A stretch of DNA of 64,000 nucleotides, from positions 1 to 64,000 of the forward strand of contig NZ_SOFS01000016.1 of assembly GCF_004402235.1 (NCBI RefSeq). The letters are read 5' to 3'. The notes beneath the pieces were generated by a model. It did not search any database. It had not been told where the DNA came from and saw only the letters and a list, made by a program, of their open reading frames with translations. The DNA comes from Cryobacterium glucosi (GTDB lineage Bacteria > Actinomycetota > Actinomycetes > Actinomycetales > Microbacteriaceae). Below, in pieces: positions 7,320-14,628 of this stretch. Within the stretch, counting starts at the first letter, position 1, and the number at the start of each line of letters is the position of its first letter. The position numbers and the translations under genes are program-made.

Positions 7320-9962
7320 TCAGGCCTCCCGCACGACCTCCTCCGCGGCCTTGTCCGGGCGCCAGCCCCGCCACGACGGATGCCGCAACCGGCCATCCGA
7401 GGTCCACTCGAGATAGTCGACCTCCCCGACCAGGACAGGCCGCACCCAGTGCGCGTCCCTCACATCGGCCGCCGGCACCGCAGCGAACGGGCTCTCCGCC
7501 TGCGCGAGCCGGTCGAGCCGGCCACGCAGCACGACCAGGTCCCTGTCGCGGAAACCGGTGCCGACCCTCCCGACGTACTCGAGCCCCGCCTCGGACGGAA
7601 TCCCGAGGAGCAGCGAACCGAGCGACCGCGACCGGTTGCCGTTCCCGGTGCGCCAGCCGCCGATCACGACCTCCTGAGCCCGGTGGTGCTTGATCTTGAT
7701 CCAGGACCGCGACCGCCGCCCGCCCTCGTATCCGCCGTCGGCGTCCTTCGCGACGATGCCCTCGAGGCCGAGCTCGCGACTCACCCGCACGGCATCCTGC
7801 GCGTCGCCGGGCAGGTCAGGCGACAGCTGCACCGCCCCGTCGCCCGTGACGAGCGACTCGAGGATCGCCCGTCGCTCCGAGTACGGCGTGCGGCTGAGGT
7901 CGACCCCGTCGCGTTCGAGCACGTCGAACACGAGGTACTGCACCGGGGTGGCGGCGGCCGCGGCGGCCACCGTGCGGCGGGTCAGGTGCATCCGGCTCTG
8001 CAGCAGGCCGAAGTTCGGCCTGCCGGAACGGTCGAGTGCGACGATCTCCCCGTCGAGCACCGCGCTGGCCGTGTCGACAGCGGTCGGAACCGCCGCGAGG
8101 AGCTCGGGGTAGGCATCCGTCACCTCGTTGCCCGCCCGGGTGAAGAGCCGCACCGGCCGTTCGGCGCCCACCGTCGACAGGTAGGCGAGCGCGCGAATGC
8201 CGTCCCACTTCGGTTCGAAGGCCCACCGGATGTCCGTGACCAGGTCCGCGGCCGATCCGAGCGTCGCAAGCATGGGCGTGTACCGCCCCCGCGGGCTCGC
8301 ATCCGGCCGCCCGCCCGGCGCGACTCCGCCGGTCTCTGCGCCGGGGGCCGTTCCGGGAGTCCGTCCGGAGTCCGCACCGGTCTCGGGGCTCGGGTGACCC
8401 GATGTCGTCGCGGTGTCCGGTTCGGCAGCGGCTGATTCAGCAGCGGATGCGGCGGCCGGTGCCACCGCCCGCCGGACCCTGGCGCCGGCCTTCGGCTTCA
8501 TCAGGTGGATGAGCCAGTTCTGGGCAGAGCGGTCGTGAGAACCCTGACCCTGCGCGTTCGTGCGGATGAGTGCGAACCTCCGCGTGCCCTCGAGGCCCCC
8601 GCCCGGCTCCCCGTGCAGGGTCGCGATGACCTCGTCCTCCCGCCATTTCTCGAGGTCGTAGCGGCCGCGATCCCAGATCGACACCGTGCCCGCCCCGTAT
8701 TCCCCTGCCGGAATCTCACCCTCGAACCCGCCGTACTCGAGGGGATGGTCTTCGGTGCGCACGGCGAGGTGATTCTTCGCCGGATCCGTCGGCACCCCGC
8801 GCGGGAGCGCCCAGGAGGCGAGGACACCCTCGTGCTCGAGACGGAAGTCGTAGTGCAGGTTCCTGGCGTGGTGTTCCTGGATCACGAAGCCCTGCCGGTC
8901 GGGGCTCGCAGTCACGGCCGCGGTGCCTGCTTCCGGCACAGGCTCCGGGGTGCGCGCCGCCGAGCGTTTGCTGCGATACACGGCGAGCCGGTCCCCGGGG
9001 TCCGGCGCGGGGGCATCCGCCCCCGCATCGCGCGCGCCGTCGCGTGCCGGTTCGCGCGCCTCCGAACCGTGCGCTCCGAGCAGCGCGGCGAGCGGATCGC
9101 CGCCGTGTTCGACCCGGCTCAGCGCCTGCTTGTAGTCGAGCTGGGCGAGTCCGGGCTCGGCGAGCTCCCGCCAGGTGCGCGGCATCGCGACCATCGGCCG
9201 GAACGTGCCGCGCAGGGAATACGGGGTGATCGTGGTCTTCGCAGCGTTGTTCTGGCTCCAGTCCACGAGCACCTTGCCGCCCCTGATCGACTTCTTCATG
9301 TCGCTCACCACGAGGTCGGGGTGGTCGGCTTCGAGCGCCCGCGCGAGTTCGTGCGCAACCTGCGAGATCTCGTCGGAGGTATGGGTCAGGTCGAGCGCGG
9401 CATACAGGTGGATGCCCTTGCTCCCGCTGGTGACCGGGAGCGGGTCGAGTCCCATATCGCGCAGGATGGCGCGTGCGAGCCTGGCCACCTCTGCGCACTC
9501 CGGGAGGGTGACGCCCTCACCGGGGTCGAGGTCGAGCACGAGCCGGTCGGGGTTGCGCCGGCTGCCGTCCCGCCCGAACTGCCACTGCGGAACGTGGAGC
9601 TCGAGCGCCGACATCTGCCCGAGCCAGGTCAGGGTCGCGACGTCGTTCACGAGCGGGTACACGTTCGTGTGGTCGGTGTGCTCGATCGAGTGGCGCTGCA
9701 CCCAGCTCGGCGCTGAGTCCTCGAGGTTCTTCTGGAAGAACATCTTCTCCGGCTTCTCCACCGTGCCGACCCCGTGCACCCAGCGCTTGCGGGTCGCCGC
9801 ACGGTTCGCGGCGTGCGGCACGAGCACCTCGGCGATCGCGGCGTAGTACCCGAGGACATCCGCCTTTGTGGTGCCGGTCTCGGGGTAGAGCACCTTGTCG
9901 AGGTGCGTGAGAGTGATCCGGTGACCGTCGACGGACACGACCTGGCTCGTCGCCTCGTTCAT
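7320..9962 (-). CDS. ligD: Multifunctional ATP-dependent DNA ligase LigD
   Basis: LigD repairs double-strand breaks by non-homologous end joining together with Ku. The 880-residue protein has all three activities in mycobacterial order. The polymerase/primase domain (about 1-300) contains VLDLDPGEG and TSGSKGIHLY. The phosphoesterase domain (about 375-530) has FVIQEHHARNLHYDFRLEHEG. The ligase domain (about 575-880) has EPKWDGIR, with Lys585 as the adenylated lysine. Low-complexity linkers rich in Ala, Gly, Pro and Thr separate the domains. The ATG was chosen for the GGAGG just upstream; a longer start 22 codons earlier lacks this. It is divergent from ku across 114 bp, so the pair is probably co-regulated. 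Confidence 0.95.
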   Translation of the reverse strand: MNEATSQVVSVDGHRITLTHLDKVLYPETGTTKADVLGYYAAIAEVLVPHAANRAATRKRWVHGVGTVEKPEKMFFQKNLEDSAPSWVQRHSIEHTDHTNVYPLVNDVATLTWLGQMSALELHVPQWQFGRDGSRRNPDRLVLDLDPGEGVTLPECAEVARLARAILRDMGLDPLPVTSGSKGIHLYAALDLTHTSDEISQVAHELARALEADHPDLVVSDMKKSIRGGKVLVDWSQNNAAKTTITPYSLRGTFRPMVAMPRTWRELAEPGLAQLDYKQALSRVEHGGDPLAALLGAHGSEAREPARDGARDAGADAPAPDPGDRLAVYRSKRSAARTPEPVPEAGTAAVTASPDRQGFVIQEHHARNLHYDFRLEHEGVLASWALPRGVPTDPAKNHLAVRTEDHPLEYGGFEGEIPAGEYGAGTVSIWDRGRYDLEKWREDEVIATLHGEPGGGLEGTRRFALIRTNAQGQGSHDRSAQNWLIHLMKPKAGARVRRAVAPAAASAAESAAAEPDTATTSGHPSPETGADSGRTPGTAPGAETGGVAPGGRPDASPRGRYTPMLATLGSAADLVTDIRWAFEPKWDGIRALAYLSTVGAERPVRLFTRAGNEVTDAYPELLAAVPTAVDTASAVLDGEIVALDRSGRPNFGLLQSRMHLTRRTVAAAAAATPVQYLVFDVLERDGVDLSRTPYSERRAILESLVTGDGAVQLSPDLPGDAQDAVRVSRELGLEGIVAKDADGGYEGGRRSRSWIKIKHHRAQEVVIGGWRTGNGNRSRSLGSLLLGIPSEAGLEYVGRVGTGFRDRDLVVLRGRLDRLAQAESPFAAVPAADVRDAHWVRPVLVGEVDYLEWTSDGRLRHPSWRGWRPDKAAEEVVREA

Positions 9963-10063
9963 CCGGCCTCCGTTCCGATCGATTCGCCCGGGTTCTCCCG
10001 ATGCCGTTCCACCAGCATGCCCGCGCACTCCCCGTCCGGCTAGTACGGGCGGCGGATGCGGTG

Positions 10064-10069
10064 TCTACT
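10064..10069 (+). promoter_or_regulatory. -10-like element for leaderless ku
   Basis: TCTACT lies 7 bases before the ku ATG, which has no Shine-Dalgarno sequence. It fits the leaderless pattern seen at other genes in this window, though the hexamer is weaker. Confidence 0.3.
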
Positions 10070-10076
10070 GGTTCGC

Positions 10077-10940
10077 ATGAGATCGATCTGGAAAGGCTCC
10101 ATCACCTTCGGCCTCGTCAACGTGCCCGTCAAGGTCTACAGCGCGACAGAAGACCACGACACCGCGCTGCACCAGGTCCACGACGCCGACGGCGGGCGCA
10201 TCCGCTACCAGCGGCGGTGCTCCCGCTGCGGCCGGATCGTCGACTACGCCCACATCGACAAGGCGTACGACGACGGCGAGAACACGGTCGTGCTCACGGA
10301 GGAGGAGCTCCGCAGGCTGCCGGCGGAGAAGAGCAGGGAGATCGACGTCGTCGAGTTCGTGCCGAGCGAGCAGCTCGACCCGATGCTGTTCGAGAAGAGC
10401 TACTTCCTGGAACCGGACGGCGCATCGCCCAAGGCGTATGTCCTGCTCCGGCGCGCGCTCGAGGCGAGCGATCGCACCGCGATCGTGCGTTTCGCACTCC
10501 GCCAGAAGACCCGGCTCGGCGCGCTCCGGGTGCGCGGTGACGTGCTGCTCCTGCAGGCGCTGCTCTGGAGTGACGAGGTGCGGGAGGCCGACTTCCCCGC
10601 CCTGGCCGAATCCACGAAGATCTCGCGGCAGGAGCTCGAACTCTCGGCGGCGCTCGTCGAGTCCTTCGCCTCCGACTTCACCCCCCAGGACTACCGCGAC
10701 GACTACCAGGACCAGCTCAGGGAGCTGATCGAAGCCAAACTCGCGGCCGGAGAGACCGTCGAGGCGGCCGAGGCAGGGGAGGCGGGGGAGGCCACAGGAG
10801 AGGAGTCCGGCGGCGGCGAGGTCCTCGACCTGATGGAGGCGCTCCGGCGCAGCGTCGAGCGCAGCCGGGGAGGAGGGAAGGGCGGCACCGCAGCGGAGGG
10901 CGACGACACGGCGCGGCCCGCGAAACGGCGCATTCCGTAG
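10077..10940 (+). CDS. ku: Ku DNA end-binding protein
   Basis: Bacterial Ku forms a homodimeric ring that binds DNA ends and recruits LigD. The 287-residue protein begins with the family hallmark MRSIWKGSITFGLVNVPVKVYSATE. It continues through HQVHDADGGRIRYQRRCSRC and the core beta-barrel block. The C-terminal part after about residue 230 is a low-complexity acidic then basic tail (an Ala/Glu/Gly stretch, then RSRGGGKGG and AKRRIP), as in other Ku proteins where the tail modulates DNA binding. It is divergent from ligD. The start at MRSIWKG is supported by homology; it has no ribosome-binding site. Confidence 0.95.
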   Translation: MRSIWKGSITFGLVNVPVKVYSATEDHDTALHQVHDADGGRIRYQRRCSRCGRIVDYAHIDKAYDDGENTVVLTEEELRRLPAEKSREIDVVEFVPSEQLDPMLFEKSYFLEPDGASPKAYVLLRRALEASDRTAIVRFALRQKTRLGALRVRGDVLLLQALLWSDEVREADFPALAESTKISRQELELSAALVESFASDFTPQDYRDDYQDQLRELIEAKLAAGETVEAAEAGEAGEATGEESGGGEVLDLMEALRRSVERSRGGGKGGTAAEGDDTARPAKRRIP

Positions 10941-10956
10941 AGCGTCGGCGCATCGG

Positions 10957-10962
10957 TAGACT
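10957..10962 (+). promoter_or_regulatory. -10 element for leaderless phosphatidyltransferase gene
   Basis: TAGACT lies exactly 6 bases before the ATG of the next gene. No Shine-Dalgarno sequence is present. Confidence 0.45.
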
Positions 10963-10968
10963 CGCACA

Positions 10969-11586
10969 ATGGCAGGGGCGGAAGTACCCATCATCAGTTC
11001 CAGGGTTCTGACCCTGCCCAACCTGCTGAGCGCCCTCCGGCTTACCCTCGTCCCGGTCTTCCTCGTCCTGCTCGTCCGCGGCGCGGATGCCTGGGCCCTC
11101 CTCGTGCTCCTCGTCGCGAGCCTCACCGACTACCTCGACGGCGTGATCGCGCGGCGCTTCAACCAGATCACCCGGCTCGGCCAGCTCCTCGACCCCGCGG
11201 CCGACCGCCTCTACATCTTCGCGGCGCTCCTCGGCCTGGCCTGGCGCGACCTCGTGCCCTGGTGGATCGTCCTCATCGTGATCGGCAGGGACGTCTTCCT
11301 GCTCGGCCTCGGGATCGTCCTTGCGAACCACGGCTACGGTCCGCTCCCGGTCAACCTGCTCGGCAAGGCCGCGACCTTCTGCCTCTTTTATGCGCTGCCG
11401 CTGATCATGCTCGGCCAGGCTTTCCCGATGCTCGGCTGGTGGTCCCTTCCGATCGGCTGGGCCTTCGGAATCTGGGGGGCATTCCTGTATTGGTGGGCCG
11501 GAATCATCTACGCTTTCGAGACGGCCAGGGTGATTCGGATTCCGCGGGCCATACCGCCCATTCGATCGGATACGATTGGGGGGTAG
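10969..11586 (+). CDS. CDP-alcohol phosphatidyltransferase (PgsA type)
   Basis: This 205-residue integral membrane enzyme transfers a phosphatidyl group from CDP-diacylglycerol to an alcohol, as phosphatidylglycerophosphate or cardiolipin synthases do. The catalytic signature DG-x2-AR-x8-G-x3-D-x3-D is complete, in DGVIARRFNQITRLGQLLDP followed by AADR (about residues 49-72). About five or six hydrophobic segments follow. It lies directly upstream of garA (11 bp), as pgsA2 lies near garA in mycobacteria. The acceptor alcohol cannot be told from sequence, so no symbol is given. Confidence 0.85.
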   Translation: MAGAEVPIISSRVLTLPNLLSALRLTLVPVFLVLLVRGADAWALLVLLVASLTDYLDGVIARRFNQITRLGQLLDPAADRLYIFAALLGLAWRDLVPWWIVLIVIGRDVFLLGLGIVLANHGYGPLPVNLLGKAATFCLFYALPLIMLGQAFPMLGWWSLPIGWAFGIWGAFLYWWAGIIYAFETARVIRIPRAIPPIRSDTIGG

Positions 11587-11597
11587 GAGGTGTACCG

Positions 11598-12086
11598 GTG
11601 ATTGATTCCAAAAAGCCAGATGAGAGCCAGCGTAAGGCCGCGCCCGAAGAATATTCCGGCACCGACACGACGATGACGTTCAGCCAGGGCTTCGCAGCCC
11701 AGCTCGCGGCCGTCGACAACGACGTGACGGCAGAAGAACAGGAAGCGATCTCGGCCCTTCCCTCCGGGTCGGCTCTCCTCGTCGTTCGCCGCGGTCCGAA
11801 CTCGGGCGCCCGGTTCCTGCTCGATGCCGATGTGACGACCGTCGGTCGGCACCCGCACGCGGACATCTTCCTCGACGACGTGACCGTGTCCCGTCGGCAC
11901 GCCGAGTTCCTCCGCCACGGAACTTCGTTCGAGGTCAAGGACCTCGTCTCCCTGAACGGCACCTATTTCGAGGGAGTGCGCATCGAAACCGCAGCGCTCC
12001 ACGACAGGGATGAAGTCCAGGTCGGCAAGTTCCGGCTCACGTTCTACGCCTCGCGACTCGATCTGGCGCCACAGGCGAGCGAGTAG
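11598..12086 (+). CDS. garA: FHA-domain regulator GarA/OdhI
   Basis: GarA (OdhI in corynebacteria) binds and inhibits 2-oxoglutarate dehydrogenase, and in mycobacteria also acts on glutamate dehydrogenase. Phosphorylation by PknB/PknG-type kinases turns it off. The 162-residue protein has a disordered N-terminus with a threonine cluster GTDTTMTF (about 21-28), which matches the ETT phospho-motif region of GarA. A single FHA domain follows, with GRHPHADI (83-90), SRRHAE (98-103) and NGT (120-122), the phosphothreonine-binding residues. GTG was chosen because AGGAGG lies 7-8 bases upstream. The stop overlaps the ftsR start by one base. A PASTA kinase that could phosphorylate it lies 13 kb away. 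Confidence 0.9.
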   Translation: MIDSKKPDESQRKAAPEEYSGTDTTMTFSQGFAAQLAAVDNDVTAEEQEAISALPSGSALLVVRRGPNSGARFLLDADVTTVGRHPHADIFLDDVTVSRRHAEFLRHGTSFEVKDLVSLNGTYFEGVRIETAALHDRDEVQVGKFRLTFYASRLDLAPQASE

Positions 12087-12784
12087 TGGCAGCGTCCTCC
12101 GCCCAGGCCAGGCAGCCGGGTGCGACGTCGCTGTTGAGCATCGGACAGGTGCTCGCTCGCCTGACCCCGGATTTTCCAGACCTCACCCCGTCGAAGCTGC
12201 GCTTCCTCGAGGAGCAGCGCCTCGTCTCTCCCGCGCGCACCGAATCCGGCTACCGCAAGTTCTGCGCGAGCGACCTCGACCGGCTCCGCCTGATCCTGTC
12301 GATGCAGCGCGACCTGTACCTTCCGCTCAAGGTCATCCGGGGCTACCTCAACGACCTCGACGCCGGTAACTCGCCGACGCTGCCCGGGGGAGTGACTCCG
12401 GGGCCGTCGATGCTGTCGACCGAACGGCGCCTCAGCCGGGACGAGCTCATCCGCGAGGCCGGGGCATCCGCCGCCCTGCTGCACGACGCCGTGTCCGCCT
12501 CGATCATCCTTCCGGCGGAAGTGTACGGTGACGACGCTCTCGGAGTCCTGCGTGCCCTTGTCGAGCTCCAGCACAGCGGGATCGAACCGAGGCACCTGCG
12601 CGGCTTCCGCGGCGCGGCAGAACGGGAACTGGGGCTGATCGAGAGCGCCCTGGTGCCGCTGTCCCGACGCAGGGATGCGTCGAGCCGGGCGAAGGCCGCG
12701 GAAATGGCCGTCGAAATCGCCGGCAATTTCGAAGTCATCCGCGGCAGCCTGATCCGTTCGGCGCTCGGTCGCCTCACCAGTTAA
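12086..12784 (+). CDS. ftsR: MerR-family regulator FtsR
   Basis: This 232-residue protein has an N-terminal MerR winged helix: LSIGQVLARLTPDFPDLTPS, then KLRFLEEQRLVSPARTESGYRKF. A long helical C-terminal domain follows. In Corynebacterium the gene next to garA/odhI encodes FtsR, an activator of ftsZ transcription, and the same order here supports that assignment. ftsZ lies 34 kb away in this window. The GTG start overlaps the garA stop as TAGTG, so the two are coupled. No effector-binding cysteine cluster of metal-sensing MerR proteins is seen. Confidence 0.83.
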   Translation: MAASSAQARQPGATSLLSIGQVLARLTPDFPDLTPSKLRFLEEQRLVSPARTESGYRKFCASDLDRLRLILSMQRDLYLPLKVIRGYLNDLDAGNSPTLPGGVTPGPSMLSTERRLSRDELIREAGASAALLHDAVSASIILPAEVYGDDALGVLRALVELQHSGIEPRHLRGFRGAAERELGLIESALVPLSRRRDASSRAKAAEMAVEIAGNFEVIRGSLIRSALGRLTS

Positions 12785-12974
12785 GCTCGGCCGGATCGCC
12801 AGGAAGTCGTAGACTGCTGGAAGCGCCGCCGGACCGAATCCGATCCGGACGAACCCCACCGACGGCAGTCGCACGACACGCCGACGCGTTCGGGCGGATG
12901 TCCGGGCCTGGGTCCAGTACCTCGGTAGCGTTGCATCTGCGGCCGCGCCGCACCCCATTCCGAGAGGCCATCGT

Positions 12975-13526
12975 ATGAGCGAGCTCAGCAAGCGTGACGA
13001 CGCCTCCCGCTACGGTGACGGACTCCTGTTCACAGACGGCATGCCGGACCTCGATGAGAATTCCGGGTACCGGGGCGCCGTCGCGGCCCGTGCCGCCGGC
13101 ATCACCTACCGCCAGCTGGACTACTGGGCCCGTACCGAACTCGTCGAACCGACGGTGCGCGGTGCGACCGGCTCCGGCACGCAGCGGCTCTACGGCTTCC
13201 GCGACATTCTCGTCCTCAAGCTCGTCAAACGCCTCCTCGACACCGGCATCTCACTCCAGCAGATCCGCACGGCCGTCAACCAGCTCCGCGAGTCCGGGGT
13301 CAGCGACCTCGCCCAGACGACGCTCATGAGCGACGGCGCGAGCGTCTATCTCTGCACGTCCAACGACGAGGTCATCGATCTCGTCAGCCGCGGCCAGGGC
13401 GTCTTCGGAATCGCCGTCGGCAAGGTCCTGCGCGAGGTCGAGACGACCCTCGTCGAGCTCGACTCCCAGCCGTCCGACCCTTCCGACGAACTCGCCGTCC
13501 GCCGCCTCGCCCGCAAGGTCTCCTAA
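12975..13526 (+). CDS. MerR-family regulator, second of the garA block
   Basis: The 183-residue protein carries a MerR-type helix-turn-helix (AAGITYRQLDYWARTELVEP, about 36-55, then GTQRLYGFRDILVLKLVKRL) and a compact C-terminal domain with VYLCTSNDEVIDLVSRGQGV. This matches the second MerR-like protein that follows garA and ftsR in actinobacteria (Rv1830 in mycobacteria). Its targets are unknown to me. ATG is preceded by GAGAGG. A 190-bp gap separates it from ftsR; the DUF151 nuclease gene that usually lies there is absent. Confidence 0.8.
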   Translation: MSELSKRDDASRYGDGLLFTDGMPDLDENSGYRGAVAARAAGITYRQLDYWARTELVEPTVRGATGSGTQRLYGFRDILVLKLVKRLLDTGISLQQIRTAVNQLRESGVSDLAQTTLMSDGASVYLCTSNDEVIDLVSRGQGVFGIAVGKVLREVETTLVELDSQPSDPSDELAVRRLARKVS

Positions 13527-13553
13527 CCCACCAGCAGGTCGAGCTCGCCATCA

Positions 13554-13620
13554 GGACTGGCTCGGTGGCAGGACTCGCTCGGTGGCAAGACGCGCTCGCT
13601 GGCAGGACTCGCTCGCCGCA
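13554..13620. repeat. Degenerate 17-bp tandem repeat at a convergent junction
   Basis: Four units of about 17 bp resembling GGACTCGCTCGGTGGCA lie head to tail (13554, 13571, 13588 and 13605, the last 16 bp). They fall between the 3' ends of the second MerR gene and parA. The rest of this 218-bp junction holds a weak ACCTTC...GAAGGT inverted repeat (13669-13691) flanked by A and T runs, which may act as a two-way terminator. Confidence 0.75.
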
Positions 13621-13744
13621 AGGACACCCGCTTTCTCGCGGCCCCCGCGATCGAGGTGCGGAAAAGGCACCTTCGTCCCGCCTGGGAAGGTCTTTCGTCC
13701 GCAACCCAGCGCGGGAATGTGACCCGGTTTGGGGGCGGATCCGC

Positions 13745-14551
13745 CTAGCGCTGCTCCGCGTATTCGCCGATGCGTGCGGTGCGGAGGATACGGTCGAGCA
13801 GCTGGTCGAAGTAGCGGGCCATCTCCTGCGCGCTGTCGCCGGGCCAGGTGTGCAGCGGCTTCGCGGCGCCCTGCGCCTGCTGCAGCGACGTGCGCTCCGG
13901 CAGCTGGGGGCTGAGCACGAGCGGGCCGAACATGTCCCGCAGTTCCTTGATCCGGAACTGGTGTTCGAGGGACGCGATCCTGGCACGATTCACGATGATG
14001 CCGAGCGGCTGCAGCCGCGGGCTGAGTCCGCGGCGGATCTCCTCGATCGCGCGCAGTGCGCGGTCGGCGGCGGCGACGGAGAACAGCCCGGGCTCTGTCA
14101 CGACGGCGACGCGGTCGCTCGCCGCCCACGCGGTCCGGGTCAGGGCGTTGAGGGAGGGCGCGCAGTCGATCAGCACCAGGTCGTAGTCCTTCTCGACCGT
14201 GGAGAGGGCTTCTTCGAGCTTCCAGATGTCGCGGATGCTCGGGTGCGGCCCGTCGAAGTTGATGGCGGACGGGCTGCCGATCATGACGTCGATCGTGCCC
14301 TGCTGGCCGCGGGTCCAGCCGCTCGGCACGATGGCGGCACGGACGATCTTTTCCTTGGGGGAGGCAAGGACGTCGGCGATGTTCAGGTGGCCGGCGACCT
14401 CGATGTCCATGCCGGTCGACACGTCCGATTGCGGGTCGATGTCGACGACCAGGGTCCGTACGCCGCGGGCGAAGGCAGCAGACGCCAGACCCAGGGTCAC
14501 TGTGGTCTTGCCTACTCCTCCCTTGAGGGAGCTAACGCTTAGTACGTGCAC
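13745..14551 (-). CDS. ParA-family ATPase
   Basis: This 268-residue cytoplasmic ATPase belongs to the ParA/Soj family that positions chromosomes, plasmids or protein clusters. The deviant Walker A box SLKGGVGKTTVTLG is at the extreme N-terminus with the signature lysine. VVDIDPQSDVSTG gives the A' motif and LVLIDCAPSLN the Walker B motif. No parB or scp gene is adjacent, so it is probably the orphan ParA type (as PldP or Rv1708) and not the segregation ParA. The start is GTG 14551 by homology to HVLSVSSLKGG. GTG 14572, 7 codons earlier, is possible. It is divergent from pyc across 77 bp. Confidence 0.85.
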   Translation of the reverse strand: MHVLSVSSLKGGVGKTTVTLGLASAAFARGVRTLVVDIDPQSDVSTGMDIEVAGHLNIADVLASPKEKIVRAAIVPSGWTRGQQGTIDVMIGSPSAINFDGPHPSIRDIWKLEEALSTVEKDYDLVLIDCAPSLNALTRTAWAASDRVAVVTEPGLFSVAAADRALRAIEEIRRGLSPRLQPLGIIVNRARIASLEHQFRIKELRDMFGPLVLSPQLPERTSLQQAQGAAKPLHTWPGDSAQEMARYFDQLLDRILRTARIGEYAEQR

Positions 14552-14628
14552 AAGTAGATACGTTACCTTCACTAGTCTTAGAGAACCTAACCGCCAGCTG
14601 TGTGCCCGTCGCCTCCTGAAAGGTCTGT

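Noticed and set aside
12785-12974. Remnant of a DUF151 gene between the two MerR genes
   Set aside because: No frame in this gap shows recognisable DUF151 sequence; only non-coding sequence was seen.
13554-13620. CRISPR array
   Set aside because: The units are directly adjacent with no unique spacers, and no cas genes are present.
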